Of a stretch of DNA of 64,000 nt, positions 26,475-36,000 are shown one piece after another (positions within the stretch are counted from its first letter, which is position 1; each line of letters begins with the position of its first letter). Both the position numbers and the translations under genes were made by a program. The notes under the pieces are model-generated. The model was not told where the DNA came from and searched no databases. It was given only the letters and a program-made list of their open reading frames with translations. Origin of the DNA: Acidovorax sp. NB1 (GTDB lineage: Bacteria; Pseudomonadota; Gammaproteobacteria; Burkholderiales; Burkholderiaceae_C); NCBI RefSeq assembly GCF_005405905.1, contig NZ_BJHU01000029.1:62001-126000 (forward strand). The letters are read 5' to 3'.

Positions 26475-27548
26475 ATGGTTTTCCCTATCCAGCCCGCCGG
26501 TTCTGCCCCCGCCTCCAGCGCACCCACCGCCCCGCCGCTGCGCGTGGCCACGGCGGGTGAGGCCTTGTTCGACCTGATCGAAGAGCCGGACGGCCGCCTG
26601 AAACCCTGTGCGGGCGGCGCGGTCTACAACCTCACCCGCGCGCTGGGCCTGCAGGGCGTGGGCACGCAGTACCTCAACCCGCTATCAGGCGACATGCTGG
26701 GGCGGCAATTGGCGCGCGGGCTGCACGATGCGGGCGTGGTCCTGGCAGCGCCTACGCCGGTGCGCGCGCCCAGTGCGCTGGCGCTGGCCGCGTTGGACGG
26801 CGAGGGCAAGGCCAGCTACAGCTTCTACCGCGAGGGGGTGGCCGACCGCCAGGTGACGGCCGCAGCGCTGACGGCCGCCTGCGCTGCGCTGCCTGAGCTG
26901 CAGGTAGTGGCCACCGGCTGCCTGGCGCTGGTGGCGCAGGACGCCGCCATCTACCAGCCCTGGCTGGCAGCACAGCGCGCAGCGGGCCGCATGGTGGTGG
27001 TGGACGCCAACCTGCGCCTGTCGGCCGTGGACGATGCCGATGCGGACGCCTACCGCGCCAATGTGATGGCCGCCCTGCAGCACGCCCACCTCATCAAGGT
27101 GAGTGACGACGACCTGGAAGCGCTGGCCGTTCCGGGAACCACTGCGCTGGAGCGCGCCCACTATTTGCAGCAGCAAACACAGGCGCAATGGCTTGCCCTG
27201 ACCCTGGGGCCAGAAGGCGCCTGGCTGCTGCAGCGTAATGGGCAGGCCGTGCATGCGCGCGAAGAGGTGCCGATCACGGTGGTGGACACGGTGGGGGCGG
27301 GCGACTGTTTTCTGGCGGGGTTGATCACCGCCTTGCTGGCCGGGCCCGAGCGGGGGGAGGAAGCGCTGGCCCTGCGCGCGGGGGGCATCACGGCGCCCAC
27401 CACGGAAGCCCGGCTGCGCACCGTGCTGCACCACGCGCTGGCGAGTGCCAGCCATTGCGTAGAGCGGGCGGGCTGCACGCCACCGCGCTACGAAGAAGTG
27501 CGAGAAAGGCTGGCGCTGCGGTGCTCAACGACCGCAGCGGGCCGGTAG
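26475..27548 (+). CDS. PfkB-family carbohydrate kinase (probable fructokinase)
   Basis: From the ATG at 26475 the product has 357 residues. It is a ribokinase/PfkB kinase: ATAGEALFDLIEEPDG at the substrate end, CAGGAVYNLTRALGLQG (first PfkB signature region), VVVDANLRLSAVD, and the second signature VDTVGAGDCFLAGLI with the catalytic aspartate and anion hole. It lies divergent from frcB in the same arrangement as a frcK-like gene, so it most likely phosphorylates the incoming sugar, probably fructose, in the cytoplasm. No good ribosome-binding site is visible, and an overlapping palindrome suggests tight control. Confidence 0.88.
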   Translation: MVFPIQPAGSAPASSAPTAPPLRVATAGEALFDLIEEPDGRLKPCAGGAVYNLTRALGLQGVGTQYLNPLSGDMLGRQLARGLHDAGVVLAAPTPVRAPSALALAALDGEGKASYSFYREGVADRQVTAAALTAACAALPELQVVATGCLALVAQDAAIYQPWLAAQRAAGRMVVVDANLRLSAVDDADADAYRANVMAALQHAHLIKVSDDDLEALAVPGTTALERAHYLQQQTQAQWLALTLGPEGAWLLQRNGQAVHAREEVPITVVDTVGAGDCFLAGLITALLAGPERGEEALALRAGGITAPTTEARLRTVLHHALASASHCVERAGCTPPRYEEVRERLALRCSTTAAGR

Positions 27549-27551
27549 CCC

Positions 27552-29063
27552 TTACTCAGCGGATTTGGCCGCCGGTTTGCGGGCCCGGCTGCGGGGACGG
27601 GCAGCAGGGGCCTTGGCGGGCGTGGCGCCTTCTGCCTCCGCAGCAGAGGCCTCGGGCGCGGCGGCGGGAGGTTCGGCATGGACCGCTTCACCCACATCCT
27701 CCCCAGCACGCGCACCGCGTGCACGGGGCGTGGCGGCCTTGCGGGTGCTGGCGCCCGACTTTGCGCTGTCTCCACTACGTGCACGACTGCGGCGAGGGGC
27801 TGCGGCTTCAGAGAGGTCGGCCTCGGTGGATGCGCTGACCTCCGGGGTGTCCGCGCCCTCTTCCGCTTCGGGGCGCAGCGCTTGCGGCGCGCTGGTGTCG
27901 ATCACCGGCTCTGGCAGCACCGCTTCAGGAGCAACGGGCTGGCTGAAATAGCGGCTGGCCGGGCGCTCAGCGGGGGCCTCGACCTGCTCGGCCTCAAAGT
28001 GTTCATTGCGCTGCGTGGGGCGCGTTTCTGCACGATCTGCGCGGTCCGCCCCGTCACCACGGCGCCCTCGGCTGCGGCCCTGTGCGCCCTGCCCTTCGCT
28101 GTTGTCAGAACGCAGATCGGGTGCCGTCGCTACCGCATGGAAATCGTGCCGCGTCGCCCCGCCCTGGCCGGTGCGCTCATTGGTGCGCTCACCGGTGCCT
28201 TCAGTCCGTGCGGGCGCGACTGGGGCGCTCGGCCCACCATGGCTGCGGTACACGTACGCGCCCGATTTTTCATCGCGCCCAAACTCCAGCAGCCCACGCG
28301 CCTGCGCTTCTTCGAGCAGGTTGCCAAAGGTGCGGAAGCCATAACGTCCTTCACTGAAATCGGGCTTGCGGCGCTTGATGGCCTCCTTGAGCACCGAGGC
28401 CCAGATCTTGCCCGTGTCGCCCCGCTCCAGCAGCAGGGCCTCGAAGGTTTCGGCCGCCAGCTCCACGCCCTGGGTACGGCGTGCGTCCTGGCTTTCCTTG
28501 CGGCTGCGTTCTTCTTCGGGGCTGCGACGGGGTGCGGGTGGCGGGTTGCTACCAGGGCTTTGGCGGCGGGCCTGCGCGCGCTGGTTTTCGCGCACCAGGT
28601 CGTCATAGAAGATGAACTCGTCGCAGTTGGCAATCAGCAAGTCGGACGTGGACTGCTTCACGCCCACGCCGATGACCTGCTTGTTGTTCTCGCGCAGCTT
28701 GGACACGAGCGGCGAGAAGTCCGAGTCGCCGCTGATGATGACGAAGGTGTTGACGTGCGACTTGGTGTAGCAAAGGTCCAGCGCGTCCACCACCAGGCGG
28801 ATGTCGGCCGAATTTTTGCCCGACTGGCGCACGTGTGGGATTTCGATCAGCTCGAAATTCGCCTCGTGCATGGTGGCCTTGAAGCCCTTGTAGCGCTCCC
28901 AGTCGCAATAGGCCTTCTTGACCACGATGGAGCCCTTGAGCAGCAGGCGCTCCAGGATGGGCTTGATGTCGAACTTTTCGTACTGCGCATCGCGCACGCC
29001 CAGGGCGACGTTTTCAAAGTCGCAGAACAGGGCCATGCTGATGCTGTCGGAGGGGGATGCCAT
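27552..29063 (-). CDS. NYN ribonuclease-like domain protein with LOTUS/OST-HTH domain
   Basis: The 503-residue protein has three parts. Residues 10-165 form a NYN (PIN-like) nuclease domain with acidic residues in ALFCDFENVALG, GKNSADIRLVVDAL and FVIISGDSDFSPLV, the set expected to bind catalytic metal. Residues about 200-275 form a LOTUS/OST-HTH domain (GDTGKIWASVLKEAIKRRKP, then GFRTFGNLLEEAQ), known to bind RNA, including G-quadruplexes in some proteins. Residues 275-503 are low complexity, rich in Ala, Glu, Pro and Arg, ending in a basic tail (RPRSRARKPAAKS). This pairing parallels eukaryotic MARF1/Limkain-b1. It is probably an RNase or RNA-binding regulator; the target is unknown. It stands alone. 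Confidence 0.88.
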   Translation of the reverse strand: MASPSDSISMALFCDFENVALGVRDAQYEKFDIKPILERLLLKGSIVVKKAYCDWERYKGFKATMHEANFELIEIPHVRQSGKNSADIRLVVDALDLCYTKSHVNTFVIISGDSDFSPLVSKLRENNKQVIGVGVKQSTSDLLIANCDEFIFYDDLVRENQRAQARRQSPGSNPPPAPRRSPEEERSRKESQDARRTQGVELAAETFEALLLERGDTGKIWASVLKEAIKRRKPDFSEGRYGFRTFGNLLEEAQARGLLEFGRDEKSGAYVYRSHGGPSAPVAPARTEGTGERTNERTGQGGATRHDFHAVATAPDLRSDNSEGQGAQGRSRGRRGDGADRADRAETRPTQRNEHFEAEQVEAPAERPASRYFSQPVAPEAVLPEPVIDTSAPQALRPEAEEGADTPEVSASTEADLSEAAAPRRSRARSGDSAKSGASTRKAATPRARGARAGEDVGEAVHAEPPAAAPEASAAEAEGATPAKAPAARPRSRARKPAAKSAE

Positions 29064-29135
29064 ATCGTGTGTGAGTTCCGTTCAATGCTGCGGATCATCA
29101 CACGGAACGCATTGCCCCCTCCGAAGGGCGTGGCC

Positions 29136-30098
29136 TCAGGTGGGTTTGGCCAAGCCCAGTTTCTCGACCAACGCCTTCTCGCGGGTGAAGGTGTCCTGCG
29201 CAAACTTCTTGTACGCCGACGTGCTCATGTACATGGGCACCATGTCGTAGCGGGCGAGGGCCGTCTTGTAGCTGTCCTGCTCCATGGCCTGCTTGAAGGC
29301 GTCGTGCAGGCGCTTGACCACCGCGTCGGGAGTGCCCTTGGGCGCGCCGATGCCAAAGGGCGAGTTCTGCACCAGGTTCAGGCCCAGTTCTTTGAGCGTC
29401 GGCGCATCGGGGAACTTGGCCAGGCGCTCGGCGCCCCAGGTGTTGATCACGCGCAGCTTGCCGGCCTCGACCTGCGGCGCAAAGCCGGTGGAGTCGGCCG
29501 CCGCCATGATCTGCCCGCCCAGGATGGACTGCATGAGGTCGGCGCTGCCCTTGTAGGGCACGTGCAGCAGCTCCAGGCCCAGCTGCTGGGCGATGAGTTC
29601 CATCGTCAGGTGCGGGCTGGTCATGGTGCCGGTGGAGCCATAGCTCAGCTTGCCCGGGTTGGCCTTGGCCCAGGCCACAAAGTGTGTCCACGTCTTGAGT
29701 GGGGAGTCGGCAGGCACCACCAGGCCGAATGCATAGCCGGTGACGTTGAGCACGTAGCTGATGTCCTTGACCGGGTCCCAGTTGATCTTGGTGGTGTAAG
29801 GCAGGCGGAACACGCCCAGCGGAATCTGCGCCACCGTGTAGCCGTCGGCTGGAGAAGTTTGCAGCTGCTGTGCGGGCAATGTGCCGCCCGCGCCGGGCTT
29901 GTTCTCCACGATCACGGGCTGGCCCAGGATCTTGCTGGCGTTGTCGGCCAGGGACCGCATGGTGATGTCGGTGGGGCCACCGGCCGGGAAGGCGATGACC
30001 AGCTTGATGGGCTTGTTCGGAAAGCTCTGGGCCTGTGCCAGGAATGCGGGGGCGGCGAGGCTGGCGGCTCCCCATTGGATGATCTGGCGACGTTGCAT
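29136..30098 (-). CDS. Bug-family tripartite tricarboxylate transporter binding protein
   Basis: The ATG at 30098 (MQRRQIIQWGAASLAAPAF) gives 320 residues with a signal peptide ending LAQAQS. The family marks PIKLVIAFPAGGPTDITMR, VIVENKPGAGG and the HVPYKGSADLMQ loop are present. Bug (TctC-like) proteins bind carboxylates, amino acids or aromatics in the periplasm; many in this group are orphans without membrane partners, as here. It lies between the NYN gene and a Lrp-type regulator on the same strand. The ligand cannot be predicted. Confidence 0.92.
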   Translation of the reverse strand: MQRRQIIQWGAASLAAPAFLAQAQSFPNKPIKLVIAFPAGGPTDITMRSLADNASKILGQPVIVENKPGAGGTLPAQQLQTSPADGYTVAQIPLGVFRLPYTTKINWDPVKDISYVLNVTGYAFGLVVPADSPLKTWTHFVAWAKANPGKLSYGSTGTMTSPHLTMELIAQQLGLELLHVPYKGSADLMQSILGGQIMAAADSTGFAPQVEAGKLRVINTWGAERLAKFPDAPTLKELGLNLVQNSPFGIGAPKGTPDAVVKRLHDAFKQAMEQDSYKTALARYDMVPMYMSTSAYKKFAQDTFTREKALVEKLGLAKPT

Positions 30099-30237
30099 GG
30101 CAGGCTCCTGAAAAAGCAAAACAAAGACTTCGCCATTGGACTGCAGCCCGTATCGCGAGGGCATGCGGAAACCCCCTAGCCGATGTCACCAAGGCGCCAG
30201 CGCGCAGCCCTTGCGCCAGTGCACCGACGGGGACGCA

Positions 30238-30669
30238 TCACGCCTTGTAGGTGGACAGCAGGATGCTGGTTTCGGTGTTGGCAATGCCGGGCGTGAGGCG
30301 GATGCGGCCCAGGGCCGCGTCAAACGCCTCCAGGCTCTCGGCACGCACCTCGGCCACGATGTCCCAGCGGCCGTTGGTGGTGTGCAGCGTGCCCACCGTG
30401 GGCTCGCCGCGCAGTGCGCGGATCACGGCGGGGGCTGCGTTGCCTTCCACCGCAATGCTCATCCAGGCGCGGATGCGCTGGGGCTCCGAATCGGGCCGCA
30501 GGCGCACGGTGTAGCCGGTGATGACGCCGCTCTCCTCCATCTTGTGCAGGCGGTTTTGCACCGTGCCGCGCGACACGCGCAGCTTTTGCGCGAGGGTGGC
30601 CACGGGCGTGCGGGCATCAGCGCGCAGGATGCTGAGGATTTCTCGGTCGGTGTCGTCAAGCTTGCTCAT
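30238..30669 (-). CDS. Lrp/AsnC-family transcriptional regulator
   Basis: The 143-residue protein has the N-terminal helix-turn-helix (LDDTDREILSILRADARTPV, then LRVSRGTVQNRLHKME) and the C-terminal RAM ligand-binding domain (RAWMSIAVEG, GRWDIVAEVR). Members respond to amino acids and often control the divergent gene. The divergent gene is ctlX, a citrulline or arginine-type hydrolase, so an amino acid of that group is the probable effector. An inverted repeat in the shared gap is a candidate operator. Confidence 0.94.
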   Translation of the reverse strand: MSKLDDTDREILSILRADARTPVATLAQKLRVSRGTVQNRLHKMEESGVITGYTVRLRPDSEPQRIRAWMSIAVEGNAAPAVIRALRGEPTVGTLHTTNGRWDIVAEVRAESLEAFDAALGRIRLTPGIANTETSILLSTYKA

Positions 30670-30702
30670 GCTGATTTAGGAAGGTGGCAGATCGGCAATT
30701 TT

Positions 30703-30730
30703 TAGCGCATTTTGAACAATCCTGGCGCTA
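30703..30730. promoter_or_regulatory. Candidate operator between the Lrp-type gene and ctlX
   Basis: TAGCGC (30703-30708) and GCGCTA (30725-30730) form an inverted repeat with a 16-base AT-rich centre in the divergent gap, fitting the long, loosely conserved sites of Lrp-family regulators. Assignment is by position only. Confidence 0.35.
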
Positions 30731-30807
30731 TTGAATAGCACTGGCTGTTCAGAAAATAGGGCCATCTCTTCTTTCACCCGCTCTTTTTTGCTGCGCCCTG
30801 CCCTACC

Positions 30808-31767
30808 ATGCCCGCCTCTGCCCAAGCCCCCAGCGCCGTTGTCATGGTGCGCCCCCACCACTTCCACCCCAACCCCGAAACCGCCGGAGACAACAGCTTT
30901 CAGGCCCGCGCCACCGGCCTGGCCGCTGATGACATTGCGCGCCAGGCGTGGGACGAAGTCACGGCCGCCGCTGCGGCGCTGGAGGCCGCTGGGCTGCGTG
31001 TGCACCTGTTCGACGACCGGGGCGAGCGCCACACGCCCGATGCGGTGTTCCCCAACAACTGGTTCTCCACCCACGCGGGCGGGCATGTGGCCATCTATCC
31101 GATGTATGCGCAGAACCGACGCCGCGAGCGGCGCAGCGATGTGATTGAGCTGCTCAAGGCCGAGTACCGCGTGCAGGACGTGATCGACTACTCGGGGCTG
31201 GAAGCCGATGGCATGTTTCTGGAAGGCACGGGCGCGATGGTGCTCGACCACATCCACCGCATCGCCTACACCGCGCAATCCCACCGCGCCGACCCCGTGG
31301 CGCTGGAGCGCTTTTGCACCCACTTCAACTACGAGCCCATGGCCTTTGCCACTGCCGATGCCCAGGGCCACCCTTGTTATCACACCAACGTGATGCTGTG
31401 CGTGGGCACCGACTTTGCGCTGGGCGGCTTTGACCTGATCACCGACCCCGCGCGGCGCCACGCCGTGTGTGCGCGGCTGCGCGAGACGGGGCGGGAGCTG
31501 ATCGAACTGAGCCCCTGGCAGATCCGCGAATTCGCAGGCAATGCGCTGGAGCTGCAGGGCACACAAGGCCGGGTGCTGGCGATGTCGGCGCGTGCAGCCG
31601 CCAGCCTGTCGCCCACGCAGAAGGCGGTGATCGAACACAGCGCCACGCTGCTGCCGCTGGCCGTGCCCACCATCGAGCTGGCAGGCGGGTCGGTGCGCTG
31701 CATGCTGGCAGGCATCCACCTGGCACGGCGTGAAATTTCTCAAACAAAAAAGGCCGTTACCGCCTGA
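30808..31767 (+). CDS. ctlX: Citrulline utilization hydrolase CtlX
   Basis: The 319-residue product belongs to the guanidino-group-modifying (arginine deiminase-like) superfamily and matches CtlX. Catalytic-type segments are VVMVRPHHFHPNPET at the start, FPNNWFSTHAGG, FLEGTGAMVLDH, a His in HPCYHTNVMLCVG, and the active-site Cys in SVRCMLAGIHL. Relatives include dimethylargininase; CtlX proteins are linked to citrulline use. The divergent Lrp-type regulator supports control by an amino acid. The last residues (SQTKKAVTA) are AT-richer and lie beside an interspersed repeat just past the stop. Confidence 0.88.
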   Translation: MPASAQAPSAVVMVRPHHFHPNPETAGDNSFQARATGLAADDIARQAWDEVTAAAAALEAAGLRVHLFDDRGERHTPDAVFPNNWFSTHAGGHVAIYPMYAQNRRRERRSDVIELLKAEYRVQDVIDYSGLEADGMFLEGTGAMVLDHIHRIAYTAQSHRADPVALERFCTHFNYEPMAFATADAQGHPCYHTNVMLCVGTDFALGGFDLITDPARRHAVCARLRETGRELIELSPWQIREFAGNALELQGTQGRVLAMSARAAASLSPTQKAVIEHSATLLPLAVPTIELAGGSVRCMLAGIHLARREISQTKKAVTA

Positions 31768-31783
31768 TGGGCATGCCTTTATA

Positions 31784-31800
31784 GCTACATTTTTAATAGC
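31784..31800 (+). repeat. Interspersed repeat, copy 4 (after ctlX)
   Basis: The core GCTACATTTTTAATAGC lies in the 49-base gap between convergent ctlX and the cysteine-cluster gene. It differs from copy 3 by one base in the centre. Confidence 0.55.
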
Positions 31801-31816
31801 AACCAACAATCCCTGC

Positions 31817-32155
31817 CTATGGCTGCTCCACATCCAGCCGCGCATCACAGCCGATGCCCGACGCGATCCAGCGCCGCGCCAGGGCCGACATCGCACGCAC
31901 CGCCCAGGGCTGGGTGAGCCCCGTCACGCCGCCCGGGTCGGCCACCATGCCACACCAGTAGCGCTGATCCGCATCGCTCCAGCGCAGGGCCACACAGGCG
32001 CCCTTGCGGCGCCGCGACACCAGCACGCCCAGCGGGCAGGGTTCGGCCAGGCAGCACAGGCCACAACCGTTGCAGGGTGCGCCTTCGGCAGGCTTGGTCG
32101 GTGCTTCGGGGTGCAGCCACACCACGGTGGACGGGACAGGGGGTTGTGCGGGCAT
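31817..32155 (-). CDS. Small cysteine-cluster protein (YkgJ-like, putative Fe-S or zinc)
   Basis: The ATG at 32155 gives 112 residues. The core is a cysteine cluster CNGCGLCCLAEPCPLGVL followed by further cysteines in KGACVALRW and YWCGM, typical of the YkgJ/DUF3109-like family that probably binds an Fe-S cluster or zinc. The function of these small proteins is unknown. The C-terminal 40 residues carry no further motif. It is alone on its strand and convergent with ctlX; a link to ctlX is not supported by the sequence. Confidence 0.8.
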   Translation of the reverse strand: MPAQPPVPSTVVWLHPEAPTKPAEGAPCNGCGLCCLAEPCPLGVLVSRRRKGACVALRWSDADQRYWCGMVADPGGVTGLTQPWAVRAMSALARRWIASGIGCDARLDVEQP

Positions 32156-32309
32156 AGGCGGCGGCGGATGGAGCGCAGCACGGGCACAGCGCCGCGCGCG
32201 CACCACCCCATTGTGCCGCTCGGAGGCTTCTGCACACACCGGTATCGCGTGGCATGTGGGCGTGCGGAGCCCCCCCAGGGTTACCCGCAGGGCCCACCGC
32301 CGCCAGCAC

Positions 32310-32340
32310 AAAAAAAGCCCCTGCCGCTCTCGCAGCAGGG
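32310..32340 (-). terminator. Intrinsic terminator of the lipoprotein gene
   Basis: On the minus strand CCCTGC pairs with GCAGGG, with extra inner pairs, and is followed by GGC and seven T residues. It lies about 60 bases past the stop of the lipoprotein gene. Confidence 0.85.
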
Positions 32341-32400
32341 ACTGAACCGGCCGCAAGGGCCGGGGAGGGAGGCACGCAATGGGAGAGTCGAAATGCAGGC

Positions 32401-32907
32401 TCAGCAGCCCAGGGGGCGGTTGGGGCGCATCGGCACGATGCCGCTCACACGCAGTGTGGCGCCGGAGCCATCGGTGGCCGTCAGCGTCTTGCCGGTGAAC
32501 CGCACCTGATCGCTCTCGCGCACCACGGCGGTGTCGGTGGCTTCGCCGCTTGCGTATTCCTTGCCGTCAAATGTCAGGAACACCTGGTGCAGGCTGGTGG
32601 CATCGGGGCGGTAACGAATGTCGCCAAAAGCCGTGGCGGATGAGCCCACCTTGTTGGCACCGTCAAAGCGGAAGGTGCACAGCTCTGGCACCGAGCCGAT
32701 GGGGTTTTTCTTGTCCACCTCGGTGAGGTTGAGCGCGCCGTTGCCGTACACGCCGTTCAGCCCGTCGAGGGTCGCGCCACTCACGGTCAGCACACCGGGC
32801 TCGTTGCTGGGGGTGGGGTCATCGTCATTGCCGCCGCCACAGGCGACCAGCAACACGGAGGTGGCCGCGAGGGCGGTACAGGTCTTGAAGAAATGGAGCG
32901 TATTCAT
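32401..32907 (-). CDS. Putative lipoprotein of unknown function
   Basis: The ATG at 32907 gives 168 residues beginning MNTLHFFKTCTALAATSVLL, then the lipobox VAC followed by GGGNDDDPTP. This is a classic lipoprotein signal and a flexible linker; Gly at +2 does not retain it in the inner membrane, so it is probably outer-membrane. The mature domain is beta-rich (GVYGNGALNLTEVD, FRFDGANKVGSSATAFGDIRY, FLTFDGKEYASG) and ends in Cys; with the Cys in PELC it could form a disulfide. I do not recognise the family. It has its own terminator and no functional neighbours. Confidence 0.8.
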   Translation of the reverse strand: MNTLHFFKTCTALAATSVLLVACGGGNDDDPTPSNEPGVLTVSGATLDGLNGVYGNGALNLTEVDKKNPIGSVPELCTFRFDGANKVGSSATAFGDIRYRPDATSLHQVFLTFDGKEYASGEATDTAVVRESDQVRFTGKTLTATDGSGATLRVSGIVPMRPNRPLGC

Positions 32908-33060
32908 GGCGATGGGCGTCCTTGGATGTGGATGGAAGCTGGGGAGCGAATCCCCTGCAACCCATCGTAGGAAGCCCACCCCACAGGCGGCGTGCGCCAT
33001 GTTCCGCGCTGCGCGTAGGACGGGGGCCGACGAGGCTGTGCGCTCGTCGCCCCCTGCGCT

Positions 33061-33090
33061 CAGCGCCTCAGCGCCTCAGCGCCTCAGCGC
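33061..33090. repeat. Octamer tandem repeat at the uvrA stop codon
   Basis: CAGCGCCT occurs three times in a row followed by a partial fourth unit (CAGCGC). On the minus strand each unit contains TGA, and because the unit is eight bases the TGAs fall in all frames. The uvrA stop at 33086-33084 is one of them. Confidence 0.8.
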
Positions 33091-36000
33091 GCCAGCACCG
33101 GCGCCAGCGCCTTGCCCGTGTGCGTGCCTGCGGCCACCACATCCTCGGGCGTGGCCGCCGCCACGATGCGCCCGCCTGCGTTGCCACCTTCCGGCCCCAG
33201 GTCCAGAATCCAGTCGGCCTCGGCGATCACATCCAGGTCGTGCTCGATCACGATCACGCTGTGGCCGCCGTCCACCAGGCGGTGCAGCACGCGGATGAGC
33301 TTGTCCACATCGGCCATGTGCAGGCCCACGGTGGGCTCGTCCAGCACATACAGCGTGTGTGGCGCCTTCTGGCCCCGGCGGCCCACCTCGTCGCGCACCT
33401 TGGTCAGCTCGGTCACCAGCTTGATGCGCTGCGCTTCGCCTCCGGACAGCGTGGGCGACGGCTGGCCCAGCGTGAGGTAGCCCAGACCCACGTCTTTGAG
33501 CAGTTGCAGCGGGTGCGCAATGCTGGGCATGGTGGCGAAGAAGTCCACGGCTTCGTCCACCTCCATCTGCAGCACGTCGCCGATGCTCTTGCCACGCCAG
33601 GTCACGGCCAAAGTTTCGGGGTTGAAGCGCGCACCGTGGCAGGTCTCGCAGGGCACCTTCACATCGGGCAAAAAGCTCATCTCGATGGTGCGCACGCCCG
33701 CGCCTTCGCAGCTGGGGCAACGGCCTTCGCCGGTGTTGAAGCTGAAGCGCCCGGCCGCATAGCCGCGCGCCTTGGCCTCCAGCGTTTCAGCGAACAGCTT
33801 GCGGATGGTGTCCCAGAAGCCGATGTAGGTGGCAGGGCACGAACGCGGCGTTTTGCCGATGGGCGTCTGGTCCACTTCGAGCACACGGTCGATGCTCTCG
33901 AAGCCCGACAGGCCCGTGCAACCGACCAAGGGCGGCGCCTTACCCGCGTCCATCGCATCGCGTCCGGCTTTGGTACTGCGCTGCTGCACCCAGGCCTGCA
34001 CGTTGGCGAGCAGCACATCGCGCGCCAGGGTGGACTTGCCCGAGCCGCTCACACCCGTCACCGCCACCAGGCGGTGCAGTGGCACGGTGGCCGTCACGTT
34101 CTGCAGGTTGTGCAGCTGCGCGCCATGCACGGTGAGCCAGCGCATCGCAGCGCGCTCCTTGGCCTCGGTGAGTGCATCGGCGGCTAGCGCAGCGGCCTGG
34201 GCAGCGCGCTTCTTCACCGCCGCGCTTTGTCGGCCAGTGGGCGCTGCCGCCTCGGCCTGAGCGAAGGCGGCTGTGGCCTCGGCGCTGACCTCGCCCGCCA
34301 CCATGCTGCGGCGCAATTGCAGCGGGTGTTTCATCGCGTGCAGCAGGTAGCGGCCGGTTTGCGAATCTTCGGCAGCCGTGAGGTCGCTCACCGAGCCCTG
34401 CGCCACCAGGCGTCCGCCGCGCTTGCCGGCGCTGGGGCCAATGTCGATGATGTGGTCGGCGCGGCGGATGGTGTCTTCGTCGTGCTCCACCACCACCAGC
34501 GTGTTGCCCTTGTCGCCCAGCTTGTGCAGGGCGTTCAGCAAAATCTGATTGTCGCGCGCGTGCAGGCCGATGGTGGGCTCATCGAGCACGTAGCACACGC
34601 CCTGCAGGTTGCTGCCGAGCTGCGCGGCCAGACGGATGCGCTGCGCCTCGCCACCACTGAGCGTGGGCGCGCCCCGGTCCAGCGTGAGGTAGCCCAGGCC
34701 CACTTCTTCGAGGAATTCGAGGCGGCTCTGGATCTCGGGCACCAGGTCGCGGGCAATGTCGGCCTCGCGGGCTGTCATGCCACCTTCCACGCGCAGGGTC
34801 TCCACCCAGCGGCGCACGTCCGTGACGGACAGCGCGGCAATGTCGGTGATGCCCACGCCCGCAAACTGCACAGCGCGGGCCGTGGCGTTCAGGCGCGTGC
34901 CGCTGCAGGTCGGGCAGGCCGTGTCGGCCAGATCTTCCACCTCGGGCTCGGCAAAGGTCTGCTCGCGGCCTTTTTCCTTGTCGTCCTGCACCGAGTCGTC
35001 AAACACCTTGCGCTGGTCCTTGGTGAGCTTGACGCCCGTGCCCACGCAGTCGGAGCACCAGCCGTGTTTGCTGTTGTAGCTGAAAAGGCGCGGGTCCAGC
35101 TCGGCATAGCTGGTGGCGCACACGGGGCAGGCACGCTTGGTGGAGAACGCCTGCAGCTGGCCAATGCCCGCCGTGGGCTGGCCGCACTCCATGGCTTCGC
35201 GCAGGCCTGCGATGCCTGAGAGGACATGCACCACGCCCTTGCCGTGCGTGAGTGCGTCGGCCAGTGCGGTGCGCAGCGCCGCCTCGTTCTCGGGCGACAC
35301 ATCGAGGCTGGCCACGGGCAGCTCGATGGTGTGTTCCTTGAAGCGGTCGATGCGCGGGAAGTTGGTGGTGGGCAGGAAGTTGCCATCCACGCGCAGGTGC
35401 GTGTAGCCACGCGGGCGGGCCCAGTCAGCCAGCTCGGTGTAGACGCCCTTGCGGTTCATCACCAGCGGCGCGAGCAGGCCGATGTGCTGGCCACGGAACT
35501 GGGTGAGCAGCTGGGCGGCAATGCTCTCAGGCGTTTGCGGCTGCACAGCGGCGCCGTCTTTCACGCAGTGCTGCGTACCGAGCTTGACGTACAGCAGGCG
35601 CAAAAAGTGCCACACCTCGGTGGTCGTGCCCACGGTGGACTTGCGCCCGCCGCGCGAGAGGCGCTGCTCGATGGCGACGGTGGGCGGGATGCCATACACC
35701 GCATCCACCTCGGGCCTGCCTGCGGGCTGCACGATGGAGCGCGCATAGGCGTTGAGCGATTCGAGGTAGCGGCGCTGGCCTTCATTGAACAGGATGTCGA
35801 ACGCGAGCGTGGACTTGCCCGAGCCGCTCACGCCGGTCACCACATTGAACTTGCCGCGCGGAATGTCCACGCTCAGGTTCTTGAGGTTGTGCTCCTTGGC
35901 GTTGACGATTTCAATGGCATTTTTGGCCTCCTGCGCGCTTCCATCTTGCCCCGACAGCTCTCTTTTTCGTAGCAACGCCGCTTTTTCGTGCACCGAATGG

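Noticed and set aside
27940-27995. Possible eighth copy of the interspersed repeat in the NYN gene (ATAGCGGCTGG then GGGGGCCTC)
   Set aside because: The 17-base core pattern is absent and the similarity is limited to a GC-rich stretch expected by chance.
30726-30740. GCTATTGAATAGC near the Lrp-ctlX gap as a repeat copy
   Set aside because: Its arms are only 13 bases overall, not the fixed 17, and no tail follows; better explained as part of the regulator gap.
33061-33090. Tandem octamers as a CRISPR remnant
   Set aside because: Units are eight bases with no spacers and no cas genes nearby.
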